Below, in pieces: positions 32,046 to 44,200 of a stretch of DNA of 64,000 nt. The stretch comes from Chrysemys picta bellii (taxonomy: Eukaryota > Chordata > Testudines > Emydidae). Position numbers and translations under genes: made by a program. The number at the start of each line of letters is the position of its first letter. The first letter of the stretch is position 1. The stretch lies in assembly GCF_011386835.1 (NCBI RefSeq), contig NC_088797.1:34657583-34721582 (forward strand), given 5' to 3'. The notes below the pieces were generated by a model. That model ran no database searches, was not told the origin of the DNA, and saw only the letters and a list, made by a program, of their open reading frames with translations.

Positions 32046-33530
32046 TCTCATTCAGTCTTCCTTACTGGGTCAAAGCAAGAAGGCAGCCTTTAAATTAGAT
32101 GTTGAATTAGAGTGCAGTATTGCAATATAGGATACTGAGTCAATCACTTTTTGTGCAGTTCCCTCCTACTCTACAGGCTTCCACTACCACAAAAATTGGT
32201 TGTTGCCAGCAGAGCTGAGTGAATAATTTGCAGTTTCATATTTGTTTGAGATATTTCCCTTCTTCCTCTGTTCATTATTTGTCCATGAACAGATTGATTT
32301 TCTTGAATTTATGTTTGAAAATATGTGCAGAATAATTTCAGCAAGTTATTCTGTCTGTAGATCACTTGGAGTAATTTGTTGTCAGAATTCAGTATTTGAA
32401 ATTTGTGCTGCATGTGTTAGTTTGGATTGGACTTTCATCTTGTGGTATGGTCCTGCTTCCTAGTTGTGTGAGCAGAACACTATAGAATTCAGTACTCACT
32501 TAAGCAGACTTTTCTGAGAACACTTCCACGTGTAAACTCATTTTGCTAAAATATTTATGGAAAACTAATACAAAAAGGGTTTGAACACACTTCAAGTTGT
32601 TTAAAACCTCAAATATCCACTAAAATCTTCCCACCTCTAAAGAGATTATCTAGACAATTCACATCTTGAATCTATTTGCAATCATAGTTTCTTCTGTCTC
32701 ATCCCAATTAACTATAATTTCAGAGTCTCACAAGAGTTGATGTGATTTGCAGGAAATATGAGACACAAGGTGGTCAGGTTCCAAATGACGACCAAAGCTA
32801 TGTACACTTTCAGCATAGGGGGCTATTTAGTCTCCAGAAATATTTCCAGGACCGCACTGACTATTGCTAAATCTTAATGAAAAGTTTCGTAGTTTTAATT
32901 TGATGTAATTTCTTGGGGGCTAGATCCAGTTCCCATTGAAGTCAATGGAAAGATTCCCATTGTATTCAGCAGCAGCTCAGTCAGGCTCTAACGGCAGAAA
33001 TGGATTATCCTGAAGTTCTTTTCATCTAAAGATAAAGTATTTAACTCTTTGAGACCAGTTTAAAACAATGATTGTAACAAATATCTAAATCTAAACAGTT
33101 AAAATTACTGAGTTTAGAACTGGTCAAAATTTTCCAAATCTTGGTTTGACCCCTCCCCCCCAAATGTTTTTTTGTTTTTTAAAAACAGCTTTAGGGCTGA
33201 TATAAAAAATCCAAGATTTTGACAAAATAGAGGTAAGATTTTTGCAAGAAATTCAATAAAAGTTCTGGTGGTCAATCAGCTGTAACTGAGAGTTGCCTGG
33301 TTATGATGCATCTTTGCAACAAGGTATCTATGCAAAACCAGAAGTTAGTTCAATCAAAAGATTTGTGAAGCTTCTAGCAAGACAATTTAATTAATCTGTT
33401 CTGAATGTTACATGAATCAGTGCAGGAGAAGAGACTTAATGCACTTCACTCATGTGCCCCAGGCTGTCACCTTTCTAGTAACTTCTGCTACTACTCCAGG
33501 AAACTCTTCTGAGATTAACTGAAAAGTGAA
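32046..33530. other. Unassigned AT-rich stretch
   Basis: Contains one degenerate short palindromic repeat at about 32917-32990 ('gctagatccagttcccattgaagtcaatggaaagattcccattg'). Nothing else recognised. Confidence 0.4.
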
Positions 33531-33540
33531 ATCTCTCTCA

Positions 33541-33608
<68 letters not shown>
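33531..33608. repeat. Compound (CT)n(CA)n microsatellite
   Basis: About 18 CT units followed directly by about 20 CA units, nearly uninterrupted. Confidence 0.97.
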
Positions 33609-33609
<1 letters not shown>

Positions 33610-36600
33610 CAAGTCTATTATATAAAGGAAATATTGGTGCTAATGATCACTAGACATTACCAGTTATTTTTGATGGTAGCTCCTATTTCTTAAAGGCACA
33701 TAAACAGCCAGGAGTTCAGAATAGTATCTTCTATTGCGCTCCTGTTCTGGGAAAGGGAGCACACTTTAAGGGAACTCAAATTTGAAGAGAGATGGAATTT
33801 GTCTTGTTCTACAAATTTTTTTTCAGCAAATGTGACCATCATCAATGCTAGACAAGGTGTATGCCAGAGGCTAAAGAAAAGCTACACGTATGAGAAATTA
33901 CTATTTTATATACATGTGATTTTACACCCTTCACCCCAAACTGAAAATTCCTACATAGCCTGCAAAGGTGAGTGCTTGTTTGAATGATGTGTCACAATAG
34001 ACATTTGCTCGGGAGCAATTTAATTTCTGCTTTTTAGACCTTTCCTAAGTTTTTATTAATGTATTTTCTCTTTTTGTTTAGGTCACCAGCCATTGTTTTC
34101 TCCATTTGGTTCTCAACTGTTCACTGAAGCCAATTTCCAAATACCCATTTTAGGCACCTGTATGCCAATTTGAGCACCTACATTTAGTGCCCAAATTTTA
34201 AAAAACAGTCTCAGAGTGCACTGGATGTGTGTGCCACTGCACAGCCAGAAAGTCTGAATATTAATTTAACTTAAATTGGTGAGCCACATTTTTCTACTTT
34301 CCCAGCTAAGATATGTTTCTAAGTGAGCTCCAGCCAGAACAGGCTCTCAACCTATAAGAAAAAGTTATAAAACAGGCAGCCCCAAATGAGTTATCAGGTA
34401 GCAACACTGAGCCATAACAGAGAGTTAACCAACACCACCCATTTCATGGCTTGGATTGTAAGTTCACCATTTAACAGTAATAATTTCAAATTCAATGACT
34501 GCATGGAAGCAGAATTGCTGGGGGCTCAAAATTTGAGTCTCATCAATTAACATAAGGCCAGCAGGTGAAGCCAAATGATCTGATTGGCTCATAAGAATTC
34601 TCTGGGTGTTGGCTGTGATACAGCACAGTTAGGCTTGAAAATCCCCAAGTAATTTGTAATATGTGTAAAATCACAATAAGGCATTATAATGTGAGAACTA
34701 TATTGTATTTGCATCTAATTTTAGTGGGGTAGCACTTGGCCAACACGCTAAGTAGGAATTAATACAATACAATTCATGCCCTATCATGTCATATTGCTTG
34801 TCTTTCTGAGTGAGCTTTTTTATTACTTTGCTCATAAATCTAGTCCCTCTAGACAGGAAAATTATTATGAAGCGGAATAATAATAGCTTACATTTCAGAG
34901 GGCTGCCCACCTTTTCCTCCAGATTAAGCAGATCAAGCTGCCCTAGGACTATTCTCCTCTATTCTGGTATTAAAATGATGCATGTTTGGCAGTGGCAAAT
35001 GAAATCGACACTTCTAGTCAATTATTTAGTTTAGCAATGTTGTGTCCATCTTCTAAGAACTATTAGTACTATGCATAAAGGGCTGAACTCCAACAGTAAG
35101 GACAAATATTTATACCTACATTGAGCAGGTTTCATTTTACAAATACCTAAATGTCAAATTCAGTCATTCCACATAGCTAAAAGAAAGTATTGTCTATGGG
35201 CCTGATCCAAAGTCCGCTGAAAGCAGTGTGGGGTCTTTCCATTAACTTCATCAGGCTTTGGTTCCAGTCCTGTCCACTGTAAGACTTCTTTAGGAGTATC
35301 TCTTCTCTATGCTCCAGATCAACAGGTTTGAAATTGATGGGAGCTAGGCACCTAAATACTTTTGAGGATCTGGGCCTACATACTTACCATATGTTGCTGT
35401 GTCCCCCATGTTACTATCTATCCACATTTCCATTGGTGTTGATAATGAATACTTTTTAAGGTATTAGAGAATGCTATAGCCCATACCAAATATACTCACA
35501 GAAAAGTAAAGGTACCAGATAGCATATTCCTACTTAGGATGGAGGTGGGGTTAGTTTTATAAACCAAGTCCCTATTTAAATAAAAATATAGAAAAAACTT
35601 TAAAATATGAATAACCAATTATTTTTTAAAAAAATAGTATACATGGGTTTCAGGGTCAAGATTTCAAAAGCAGCATCTCTGAATTTATACCTTAAATGCT
35701 GCAAGGTCCAGGTGTTGTAATCTTTTTGGCATGGGTAATTCTGCCTGCACAAAGTAAAAGGCTGAGAAATGGCCACTTTTGAAAATTGGCCCAGAAGCTA
35801 ATTTAAAAAAAAAAATTCCTCTTTCCACTAGAAGTGGACTTCAAACATAATAGCATGTTATAGTTGGGCTTTACTCATAGTTCTTAATACCTAATTAAAT
35901 AAAAGGGCAATTAATTCACAGAAGCAAAGCAATAGATTTCTCTTGTACTTCCCATGTTTAGCTGGATATTCCCCCCTCCCTAAATGATTAAATTACACAT
36001 CTTATTTGATTTTCTGATACTTATGAACTTACAGATGGCAGAAACTGTGATATGGTGGTGTGTACAGTATTTTAAGGATTGGCTAGAGAATTGCTTCTCT
36101 CCTCCCCCCACGCCACCCGCTTGCCTCTGTTATATAAATATATATATTTTAAAGTGTTTAATCTAATTGTTAAAGAATAGCATATGTGAAGAGTAGTAAT
36201 AGAGCAATGTGAAATATATCATGAGTCCAGGGGAATAAAATATAAGTAGCCTATTTTCTTTCACACACAAGAGAGAAAAAGCACTTGGATTGAAAAAAGA
36301 AATTAAATCTACTGTACATGAATCTGTCTTAGTGTTCATACTCAGAAACTAGCTGATTGCATTTATACCTCTCTGAGGGCTGCAATCCAAAATAGAAACA
36401 GCATAGGCTCAAAAAGCAGTGTTTCCAGCTTGATTAGCCAGATATAATTTAAATAACAGCATTGTCTGCAGATTCATATGCAGTTTCCTACCTGTGGCTC
36501 ACATCTACCTATCACAAAAAGGAGCTCTTTGTTAAATTGTATTGCACTATGCTGGCTTCACTGGATCAAGTGATGTGACGTAGTACAAAATAAAGTACAC

Positions 36601-37837
36601 TGTACACCATGTACCCTTATTCCACGGGGCAGATATAATCTCTGTAATTATACCATAACCACATGGCAAATAACACGTAAATACATAGTAACTGCATGTT
36701 TCTGTAGCTTACTCGTTAATTATGCATTGTTACCAAGTAGTTCAAAGATAAATTACCATGGAACTTGCAGCTTTTAGCTGTTTGAGGGGTCCTAACTTTA
36801 GAAACCTGTATAACAAAGTAGTTCATACAGCTACATTGTTTTTTATCCATTGTCCACTGGAATGGGGAAGGGACATAGTCCACTTATTTCCCCCCAAAAC
36901 ACCAGAGATTCAGTGCAGCTACCTTATTGGGTATCTCTAGTCATGTCTCTATAGTATGCTTGAGATGCAAAGCTACTTGAAATTTCTACTTGGAGGTCCG
37001 GAGAAGTTCAGCAAACTCCTTCTAACAAATGTACCTCTCTCAGTTTGAAAACTCTATTAGTCATCCTACAAAAATATCTTATTGGAAATCATTCACACCT
37101 ATGCAGTGAAACTAGCTATGTTTTTCTGACACAAGATTCAATTATGCAGGCTAACAGGAAGAAATCATGGTCCGATTGACTTTAGCAATGCTAACATTTC
37201 ACCCATGGAGTTGACTATCAAGCAGTTCTTTAAACAGCCTATATTCAATTACACAGAAATAGATAAAGAGGTACAAGAACATTAGGTAGCCCACCTCAAC
37301 TCTACTCTGTGGCCAGAGTTACATTTATTCCTCCATTTGTAGACTATACTTTATAATTGAATTAATGATATTTGTTTAACCTAGAGAAATTTGCTCTCCC
37401 CAAGGTGAATCTTCCTTCTGAGCTATAGTTTTGTAATGGTTTGGTTGGCTGGCTTGTCCTCTGTTATAGGACTAATGCTTGATCTCCATGACTGTTTCTC
37501 TTTTCCTATTTCATTACATTCATGTGTCCACATTGAACCTGCAAAGGGCTGCTGATGGGTAAAACTGCTGCTTTAAATTTGAGAGATTATTCAGAATTAA
37601 TCTCCTCCTTGGCAACAGATACTAAAGTTTTGGGTTATTTATGCTGCAGAATTTAAGCTTTAAACCATTCATCAGCTGACTTAACAGTAACACACTTTTT
37701 AAAGACCTATTTTATATTAACCTATTGCAAGGAAGAAATTTCCTTTTCACTGAAAATTTTAGTGTCTCAATATATAAAGTTTAATACTGATAGGAATAGT
37801 AGGCCTCTTACAGTTTGAGGTTTTAAATAATGTATTT
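33609..37837. other. Long AT-rich stretch without recognised genes or elements
   Basis: Over 4 kb where the only structured pieces are degenerate short palindromic repeats near 34120-34205 and 35199-35370 ('gatgggagctaggcacctaaatacttttgaggatctgggcc'). Single-copy-looking DNA; 36280-36500 has no repeat character and might be conserved, but I cannot show it. Confidence 0.4.
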
Positions 37838-39320
37838 CTTCTTATTTATTATTTGTTTTATCATAGTGCCTAGGACTATAGTCCTGGACGAGGACTCCAT
37901 TATGCTACATGCTGTACAAACACAGAGCAAAGAGATGGTGTGTGCCCCAAAGAGCTTGCAGTCTAAGTATAAGACCGATGGGAGCATACCAGGAAACAAT
38001 GAGACATTCTGGGTCAGCATGATAGGCTGTGGTATCAGTGCCCCAATGGGTGAACAATAGTCTAGTTTTTTGTAGGCATCATGGAAAAGGAGAGATTTGA
38101 AGAATGATAGTGAGGTATCTTTGTGGAGGCAGCATGGGAGAAAGCGTGAAGGCATGTGTTTGAAAACTTAACAAGTGAATGACGGAGGCTGGCATCATGG
38201 GCTTATTAGAGACAGGTGTTGACATCTTCATAGTGAATGACAGATGATAGAATGGGGATAGGCTGTGAAGGGCCTTCAAAGTGAGGACAAGTAGGTTATG
38301 TTTGATGTGATAACAAAGAGGGAGCCAGTGAAGCGATGGAAAGAGAGGGGTGGCATAGCAAAGTGACAGGTTAGGAAAATGCATTCTGAATGGGTATGAA
38401 TAGAGCAAGATGGCATTTGTCAAGGCCAGAGAGAAGAAGGTTGCAGTAATTGAGAAGTGAGATGGTAAGAGCCTGGATGAGAGTTTTAGATGTGTGGTTG
38501 GATAGGAAAGGCCACATCTCAGAGATGTTATGCAGAAAGAATCAGCAAGTTTTGGACCTAGCCTGGATGTGAGGTCCTAAAGAGAGGTCTGAGTTGAAGA
38601 TGAATACCCAGATTACAGACGTGAGTGACAGGCAAGAGGTGGTGGTGTCCACAGTCATTAAGAAAGGTGTTAACAGGGATGATTTGGGAGGGAAGATTAA
38701 GTGTTCTGTTTTAGTCATGAGCTGATGGTTAGACATCCACAAGGAGATATCCGAGACACAGGCTGAGATTTTAGTTCAGACAGAAGGAGACAGGTCTGGA
38801 GTAAAGAGACTTGTGAGCCATCAGCATAGAGATGGTAATTTAAACTTGTTGATGAGATTACCCAGAGATAAGATTTAGAAGTAGAAGAGAAGGGGACCAA
38901 GGACAGAGCCCCATGGAACCCCCACAGAAAGTTGGAGGGGGGATGAGGGCACACTGAAGGAGTGATTAGAGAGGTTGGAGGAGAACCAGGAGAGGACAGA
39001 GTCATGGAAACCAAAGGAGGATGAGATATCAAAAACAACAGTATGGCTGATGGTGTTGAAGGTGGCTGGCAGGTCGAGAATGATGAAGATGGAGTACTGG
39101 TTCTAAGATTTGGCTAGGAAGAGGTCATTAGAGACTTTGGCAAGAGCAGTTTCAGTGGAGTGCAAGGGGCAGAAGCCAGACTGGAGAGGTCTTAGGATGG
39201 AATTGGAGGAGAACTCCAGACAGTGATTATAAATAGTGTTCAATAATCTTAGAGATGAAAGGGAGAAGGGTGATGGGATGGTAATTGGACAGGCAAGTGG
39301 GGTAAAGAAGATTTTTTTTT
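37838..39320 (-). mobile_element. L2-like LINE, antisense, 5'-truncated
   Basis: Read on the minus strand, 39320 to 38040 is the reverse-transcriptase and C-terminal region of an L2-type ORF2. Recognisable pieces include 'PLHSTETALAKVSNDLFLAKS', 'GFHDSVLSWFSSNLSNHSF'-type sequence, 'YHLYADGSQVSLLQTC' (the Y-A-D-D site now YADG), 'KTEHLIFPPKSSL', 'SDLSLGPHIQARSKTC' and 'ALTISLLNYCNLLLSGL'. It spans several frames, so it has indels and stops. The 3' tail (37975 to 37838) matches the L2-type 'ttagactgcaagctctttggggc...ctgtgtttgtacagcatgtag' and ends in an ATAAATAATAAATAA-like run. About 1.5 kb and long dead. Confidence 0.85.
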
Positions 39321-40097
39321 AAGATAGGAGAATCTAAAGAATGGTTTTATTATTAGGAGAAGGAACCAGAGGATAGTGAGCAGTTAAGGAGAAAAGTAAG
39401 GGAGTAGATGAGAGGGCTGTAGAGGTGATCAGGAAATGGGATGGGAAGGGATCACTGGGGCATGTTGGAAGGGGTAGAGGAAGAGAGCAGATGAGAAACT
39501 TCGGCATCTGTGACAGAGGAGGAAAGAGGAGAAAATTGTAGGAGTGGAAAGGGGGAGAGGGAAGTTCACATTGTTCATTGACAATTTTCTCTTGGAAGTA
39601 GAGCTGGGGGACATTTTCTCAGTAAATAGTTTATTTGTCACAAAATACAGTTTTAGGTTGACCAAAACTGTTTGTGAATTCAGGTCAAATTCTGTGAATA
39701 GTTTTGACCAAAAAAAAAAAAAAAAAAAAAAAGAGGGGGGGGGGGACTGCAAAAAGTAAAAATATTTTGACATTTTCTAAATTAAATATTTTGACTTTTG
39801 GTTTTAAAATATTTTGTTTAGAAATGTAGATAGATTTAACCAAAACACCCCCCCAAAAGATAACCCTCCTCTGACAACTAAACCAAATTTTGAATTTCAG
39901 GTTGATTTGAAATTAATTTTTGTTTGGGTTTTTATTTTAGCAAGAAAAAAATTAAAATTTTGTGTTTCATGTCAACCCAAATCATTTTTTTTTTGTTTTG
40001 GCCACTGAACTGAAAAAATCAATGAGATGCTGTGCAGAATGAAAAGTGGAAGTTGGAGGAGGGGAAGGGTTTGAGGAGTGAGTCAAAAGTGCTAACC
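39321..40097. other. Unassigned stretch with A/G-rich run
   Basis: The first 200 bp may be further decayed LINE. At 39710-39745 a run of about 22 A passes into about 10 G. The rest is AT-rich and unrecognised. Confidence 0.4.
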
Positions 40098-40822
40098 CAG
40101 GAACCAATCCCTGTAATAAACCCTGTTGCCTACTCTGTCCCCATATCTACTCTAGCAACACTATCACAGGACCCAACCACATCAGCCACACCATCAGGGG
40201 CTCATTCACCTGCACATCTACTAATGTGATATGTCATCATGTGCCAGCAATGCCCTCTGCCATGTACATTGGCCAAACCGGACAGTCTCTACGTAAAAGA
40301 ATAAATGGACACAAATCAGACATCAGGAATGGTAACATACAAAAGCCAGTAGGAGAACACTTCAATCTCCCTGGACATTCTATAAAAGATTTAAAAGTAG
40401 CCATCCTTCAACAAAAAAAACGTCAAAAACCGACTTCAAAGAGAAACTGCAGAGCTACAATTCATTTGCAAACTTAACACCATCAATTTGGGCTTAAATA
40501 GGGACCGGGAGTGTCTGGCTCACTACAAAAGCATTTTCCCCTCTCTTGGTATTGACACCTCCTCATCAATTATTGGGAGTGGACCACATCCACCCTGATT
40601 GAATTGGCCTTGTCAACACTGGTTCTTCACTTGTAAGGTAACTCCCTTCTCTTCATGTGCCAGTACATTTATGCCTGTTTCTGTAATTTTCACTCCATGC
40701 ATCTGAAGAAGTGGGTTTTTTTACCCATGAAAGCTTATGCCCAAATAAATCTGTTAGTCTTTAAGGTGCCACCGGACTCCTCGTTGTTTTTGTGGATACA
40801 GACTAACATGGCTACTCCTTTG
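40098..40822 (+). mobile_element. Penelope-like retroelement, 5'-truncated, GIY-YIG domain
   Basis: The 3' end of a Penelope-like element, a class whose single protein joins a reverse transcriptase to a GIY-YIG endonuclease. The reverse transcriptase is missing. The linker 'NPVAYSVPISTLATLSQDPTTSATPSGAHSP' is open at 40100-40229, and a frame change leads into the endonuclease (40250-40420): 'SAMYIGQTGQSLRKRINGHKSDIRNGNIQKPVGEHFNLPGHSIKDLKVAILQQ', with the YIG motif, Arg in 'RKR', His in 'GHK' and 'EHFN..GH'. An indel at an A-run (40412-40419) ends the frame. The 3' UTR (about 40560-40822) includes 'atctgaagaagtgggt...acccatgaaagctta' and ends 'agactaacatggctactcc'. The same 3' UTR forms the fragments at 8487 and 54085. 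Confidence 0.9.
40703..40731 (+). ncRNA. Hammerhead-like core in Penelope 3' UTR (degenerate)
   Basis: CTGAAGA, an extra A, a stem GTGGGT / ACCCAT with a T-rich loop, then GAAA. Compared with the consensus core CUGANGA-stem II-GAAA there is one inserted base, and no clear stem I, so this copy is probably inactive. Confidence 0.35.
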
Positions 40823-42511
40823 AGAAAAGGTGGATGTGATTCAATTAAACTGAAGTAGAATTGTTTAACTAGGTAGGAAGAGAGAACAAATTTGTAGTGT
40901 AGGAAGTAAAGTTAATGTTAAGTTGTTCATGCCATATAATCTTCTAATATTTATGATCCAATGTGTATTAGCTGTCCTTGAACAGTGAACACATTAGAGC
41001 TGATAATTGCTGAGATCCATGTGTTTTTTCTCCCCAGAGGCTACTCAGCTCTTCAGTGAGAAAACTTCATAATACACAGAATCTAACAATATGCTTGTCA
41101 TTTTTAATAGTAAAATTGTTTTTCAAGTAACCATTAAATGGGTTTAGAATGAAGAGAGGCTATACATTTTCAACTCCTCACTTGGTGGGATGAATAATGC
41201 AAATTGAGACAGGTTAATCCAGTAGTTAGGGTTGCTACTGATTTATCTTCGGAGAGATCCAGGTTTGGATGGGGATACACTGTTCCCGATTTACCCAGTT
41301 TTAAAAGTGTTTTTATTCCCTCATTAATCCCAGTAAAGCACCAGAGAAATGCAGGAAACTGACAGAAATTCTTAGAACTTTTATAATTGCACAGAGAAGA
41401 ACGGTCTTAGTAATACAAAATGAAATGCAAATTCTTTCTTCACACTTGGGAACCTGATCTTGCTTCTATAGAAGTCCATGGCAAGATTCCCACTGACTTC
41501 AATAGTAGAAGAATCTGGCTCTAGTAACAGTGATGCAAGCTTATAATTCCTGTAATGCAAATGCAGGCTAAACCTAGTGAATGGAGAACATACACATTAA
41601 TAACTGTTTTAGAGGGACATGGTTTCTCTGAAACTCATGTTGTTTTGAGAGTTGCCTTTGCCAAAAAAAAAAAAAGTCTAATACATGGGAGAATTAATTA
41701 AAATAAAATCAGGAATCTCTCATAGAAATAGTCAGCAGAACACTGCATTCAAGATCAGGACAGCTGCCAATTAAAAGAAATGTCAACAACTCAGTGGCAG
41801 CGATTTCAAAGGGGAACCTTTATTCCTCACTCTCACATGCATTCTTCATGAGCAACATCAAGAAGTGTAACATGCTAATAGCTAATAACACAGAGAATAT
41901 GATTCACTAATTTACTGACTGAATAATTTAATGCATATCAAAGGAATAATTTTCTCACTTCTTTCTTTTTTTAGATCTCATACTAAGCTGGGTAGTATCA
42001 AGAGGTTGGAAGTGCACAGACTACGAATCATCTTTGAATTTGTCCTTCCTGGAACATAGTTTTGTTGTTCATATGGGATGCTTGTTCATGGTTTAATGAA
42101 CCAAGTATGCTCCACCCTCATTATAATGCTTGTAGTAACTGCTCTCTGATAAGATTACTGTACTCTGGCTATAATCTCCATTAAGCTGTATTCCAGTTAC
42201 CTCACTGTAATTTTATTACAACTTTAGAACACTCAGATGTTTGACTCTCCTAGAATCTCTTGCTGCCTATCTCTTGTTCTATTTCTTTAGAGATACTACT
42301 GTCTCTGGTTACCATTCTATAGTGTCTTGATGCAGCTGTCTGCTATTTTCATTCCAAATATGGAGTGCAAACCTCTAGAGTTGCCTGATCATGTCCATTC
42401 TGATCCCCTGTCTTCAGGTGCTCAGACTTTCTGAAACATTAATCTTTTCAGGCAGAGTGTTGTTGTTTTTTTTAAAAGTGCTCCCTCTCTAAAGATTCGT
42501 ATTTGTGTAAC
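40823..42511. other. Unassigned AT-rich stretch
   Basis: One degenerate palindromic repeat at 41450-41522 ('ctgatcttgcttctat...agattcccactgacttcaatagtagaagaatctgg'). No gene recognised. Confidence 0.4.
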
Positions 42512-42737
42512 AGCTGCCCCAACCAGTATGGCCCCATTTGTGCTAGGAGCTGTACACATAATGTACTAAGAGACAGTACCGCCCTAAAGAATTTACAGTC
42601 TAACTAGACAAGGCTTGGGAACTGAGGCACAGGCAGATTGAGTGACCTGTCCAATTTGAAACACGAATTCTGTGAACGAGCTGGGAAGTGAATCCAGATC
42701 ATCTGAGCCCCAATCCCACGCTTTAAGCACAAAGCCA
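42512..42737 (-). repeat. MIR-type SINE with L2-like tail, antisense
   Basis: Antisense order: L2-type tail ('gtgctaggagctgtacacataatgtactaagagacagtaccgccctaaagaatttacagtctaactagac'), core ('aactgaggcacaggcagattgagtgacctgtccaa'), then the tRNA-related side ('gggaagtgaatccagatcatctgagcc'). About 225 bp, near full length. Confidence 0.8.
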
Positions 42738-43829
42738 GTCTTCCTTTCAGATAACTTTAAGCCATGTATTTTCAGCCTTTTTGGGGAGTGAGAGAACTTG
42801 GAACAATACTTTCCTTATTCATGTACATGTGCACTGAGTATAAGTATTTAGAATGTTGTTAGCAGATCTAGCAGCTAAGTGACTAGATGTAGAAAGTTGG
42901 ACTATTTGACAAGTACCTTTGAATGCTCTAGTGAAAACTGGATTTGATTTGACTGAATCATGACCCACTGAAAATAATGTTTTATGTATGCTCAGTAAAT
43001 GTTGAATGGCAATGCCCAGCTCTTGAAGTGCCCAGCATGGTGCATGGCTAACTTTGCTGTGTATTGACTAATATACTAAAGGTATGCACTGAGAAACCCT
43101 TCTCACAGTGCATTTTAAGGCATGATTTTGAGTGGTGCACATTTGAGGAGCTCTTCTGATTTCAAAGAATGCTCTACTTCACCTACAAACTATTAATATC
43201 TCAAATACAATGTGCAACCAGCTAAAACTATCGCAAGAACAATCAACTATCAATAGGTCTTTTCGCTTCAATTTTTCAAATTGTGTGTCAATATCAATGA
43301 AGCCTCATCTCAATGACTCAGATTAGAGCCAATGACAGTATCAAAGATTAGCCTAAAATATGTCAGTTTTCTCAGTTTTCTGTGGGTTCTCCTGGATAAC
43401 AAATCAAATCTTAAACAGGGCATGCTACTGTAATGGGCTACACGTTGACTGATATTGCTTTCCTCTACTGATATTCAAACAGCAAGCATAATGTTTTGGG
43501 TGATGTCCCTTTAACAGGAGCTAGGACAGAATGTTGGAACCCAAGGTTCTGTGGCAGATGGAGCGACATTTGCAATTGGGAAGAAACAAGGATAGGCTGC
43601 CAAAATGTTAACCAGAGGCTCCCTCAAAAATGTTCTGCCTCAGTCAAAGATACATATGAATTCTTCAAGTAAAATACGGTACTATTCCCTCCAAAAGAAA
43701 TGCCATCATTCCAATACTCTTTCCCTCCACAAAAAATAATAAATAAATAAATAAATCCATTAAGTCTACAGTCTCCTCCCAATCCAACCCCACGTCCAAT
43801 TAATAAATTAATTCTCCCTTTCACCCAGC
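42738..43829. other. Unassigned stretch
   Basis: A short (AAAT)n run at 43736-43757; otherwise nothing recognised. Confidence 0.4.
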
Positions 43830-43831
43830 AT

Positions 43832-44200
43832 GTCTCCAACACCACAGTACCTCCTGGAGGCTCCTCTGGGTGGCTCTCCTGCCTGGCAGGTGTTTCTCAC
43901 AGCAGTGGAGGTGGTGATAAGGGGAAGACTATCTGGCAATCTTTGGCTTTGGGGTGGTTGGTCAGGTGGCAGACTTCTGGCTGTTGACTTAAGTCAAATG
44001 GGGAATGGACTCCCTTTGGTTCTTGAAGCAGGTAGGTCTCCCTTGACCATTGCTGAGAATGCCCCCTTGTCCTCGTATTGCAAGAAGGGTGTCTAGAAAT
44101 TCCTGATCTACCTTCTCTATCCCATTTATTTTGTATGCTTTTGTCTGGTCCCTTCTGATATGTTTCCTCTCTAAGGTAAACAGACCCCATCTTTTCAAAC
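43832..44200 (-). mobile_element. CR1-like LINE remnant, antisense
   Basis: Two overlapping minus-strand frames carry pieces of the CR1 C-terminal region: 'KRWGLFTLERKHIRRDQTKAYKINGIEKVDQEF' (43989-44198) and 'NTRTRGHSQQW' in the next frame (43897-44190). Frame changes and divergence show it is dead. Confidence 0.7.

Noticed and set aside
39429..39773. 114-codon minus-strand frame with poly-Phe
   Set aside because: It is created by an A-run on the plus strand and adjacent decayed LINE sequence.
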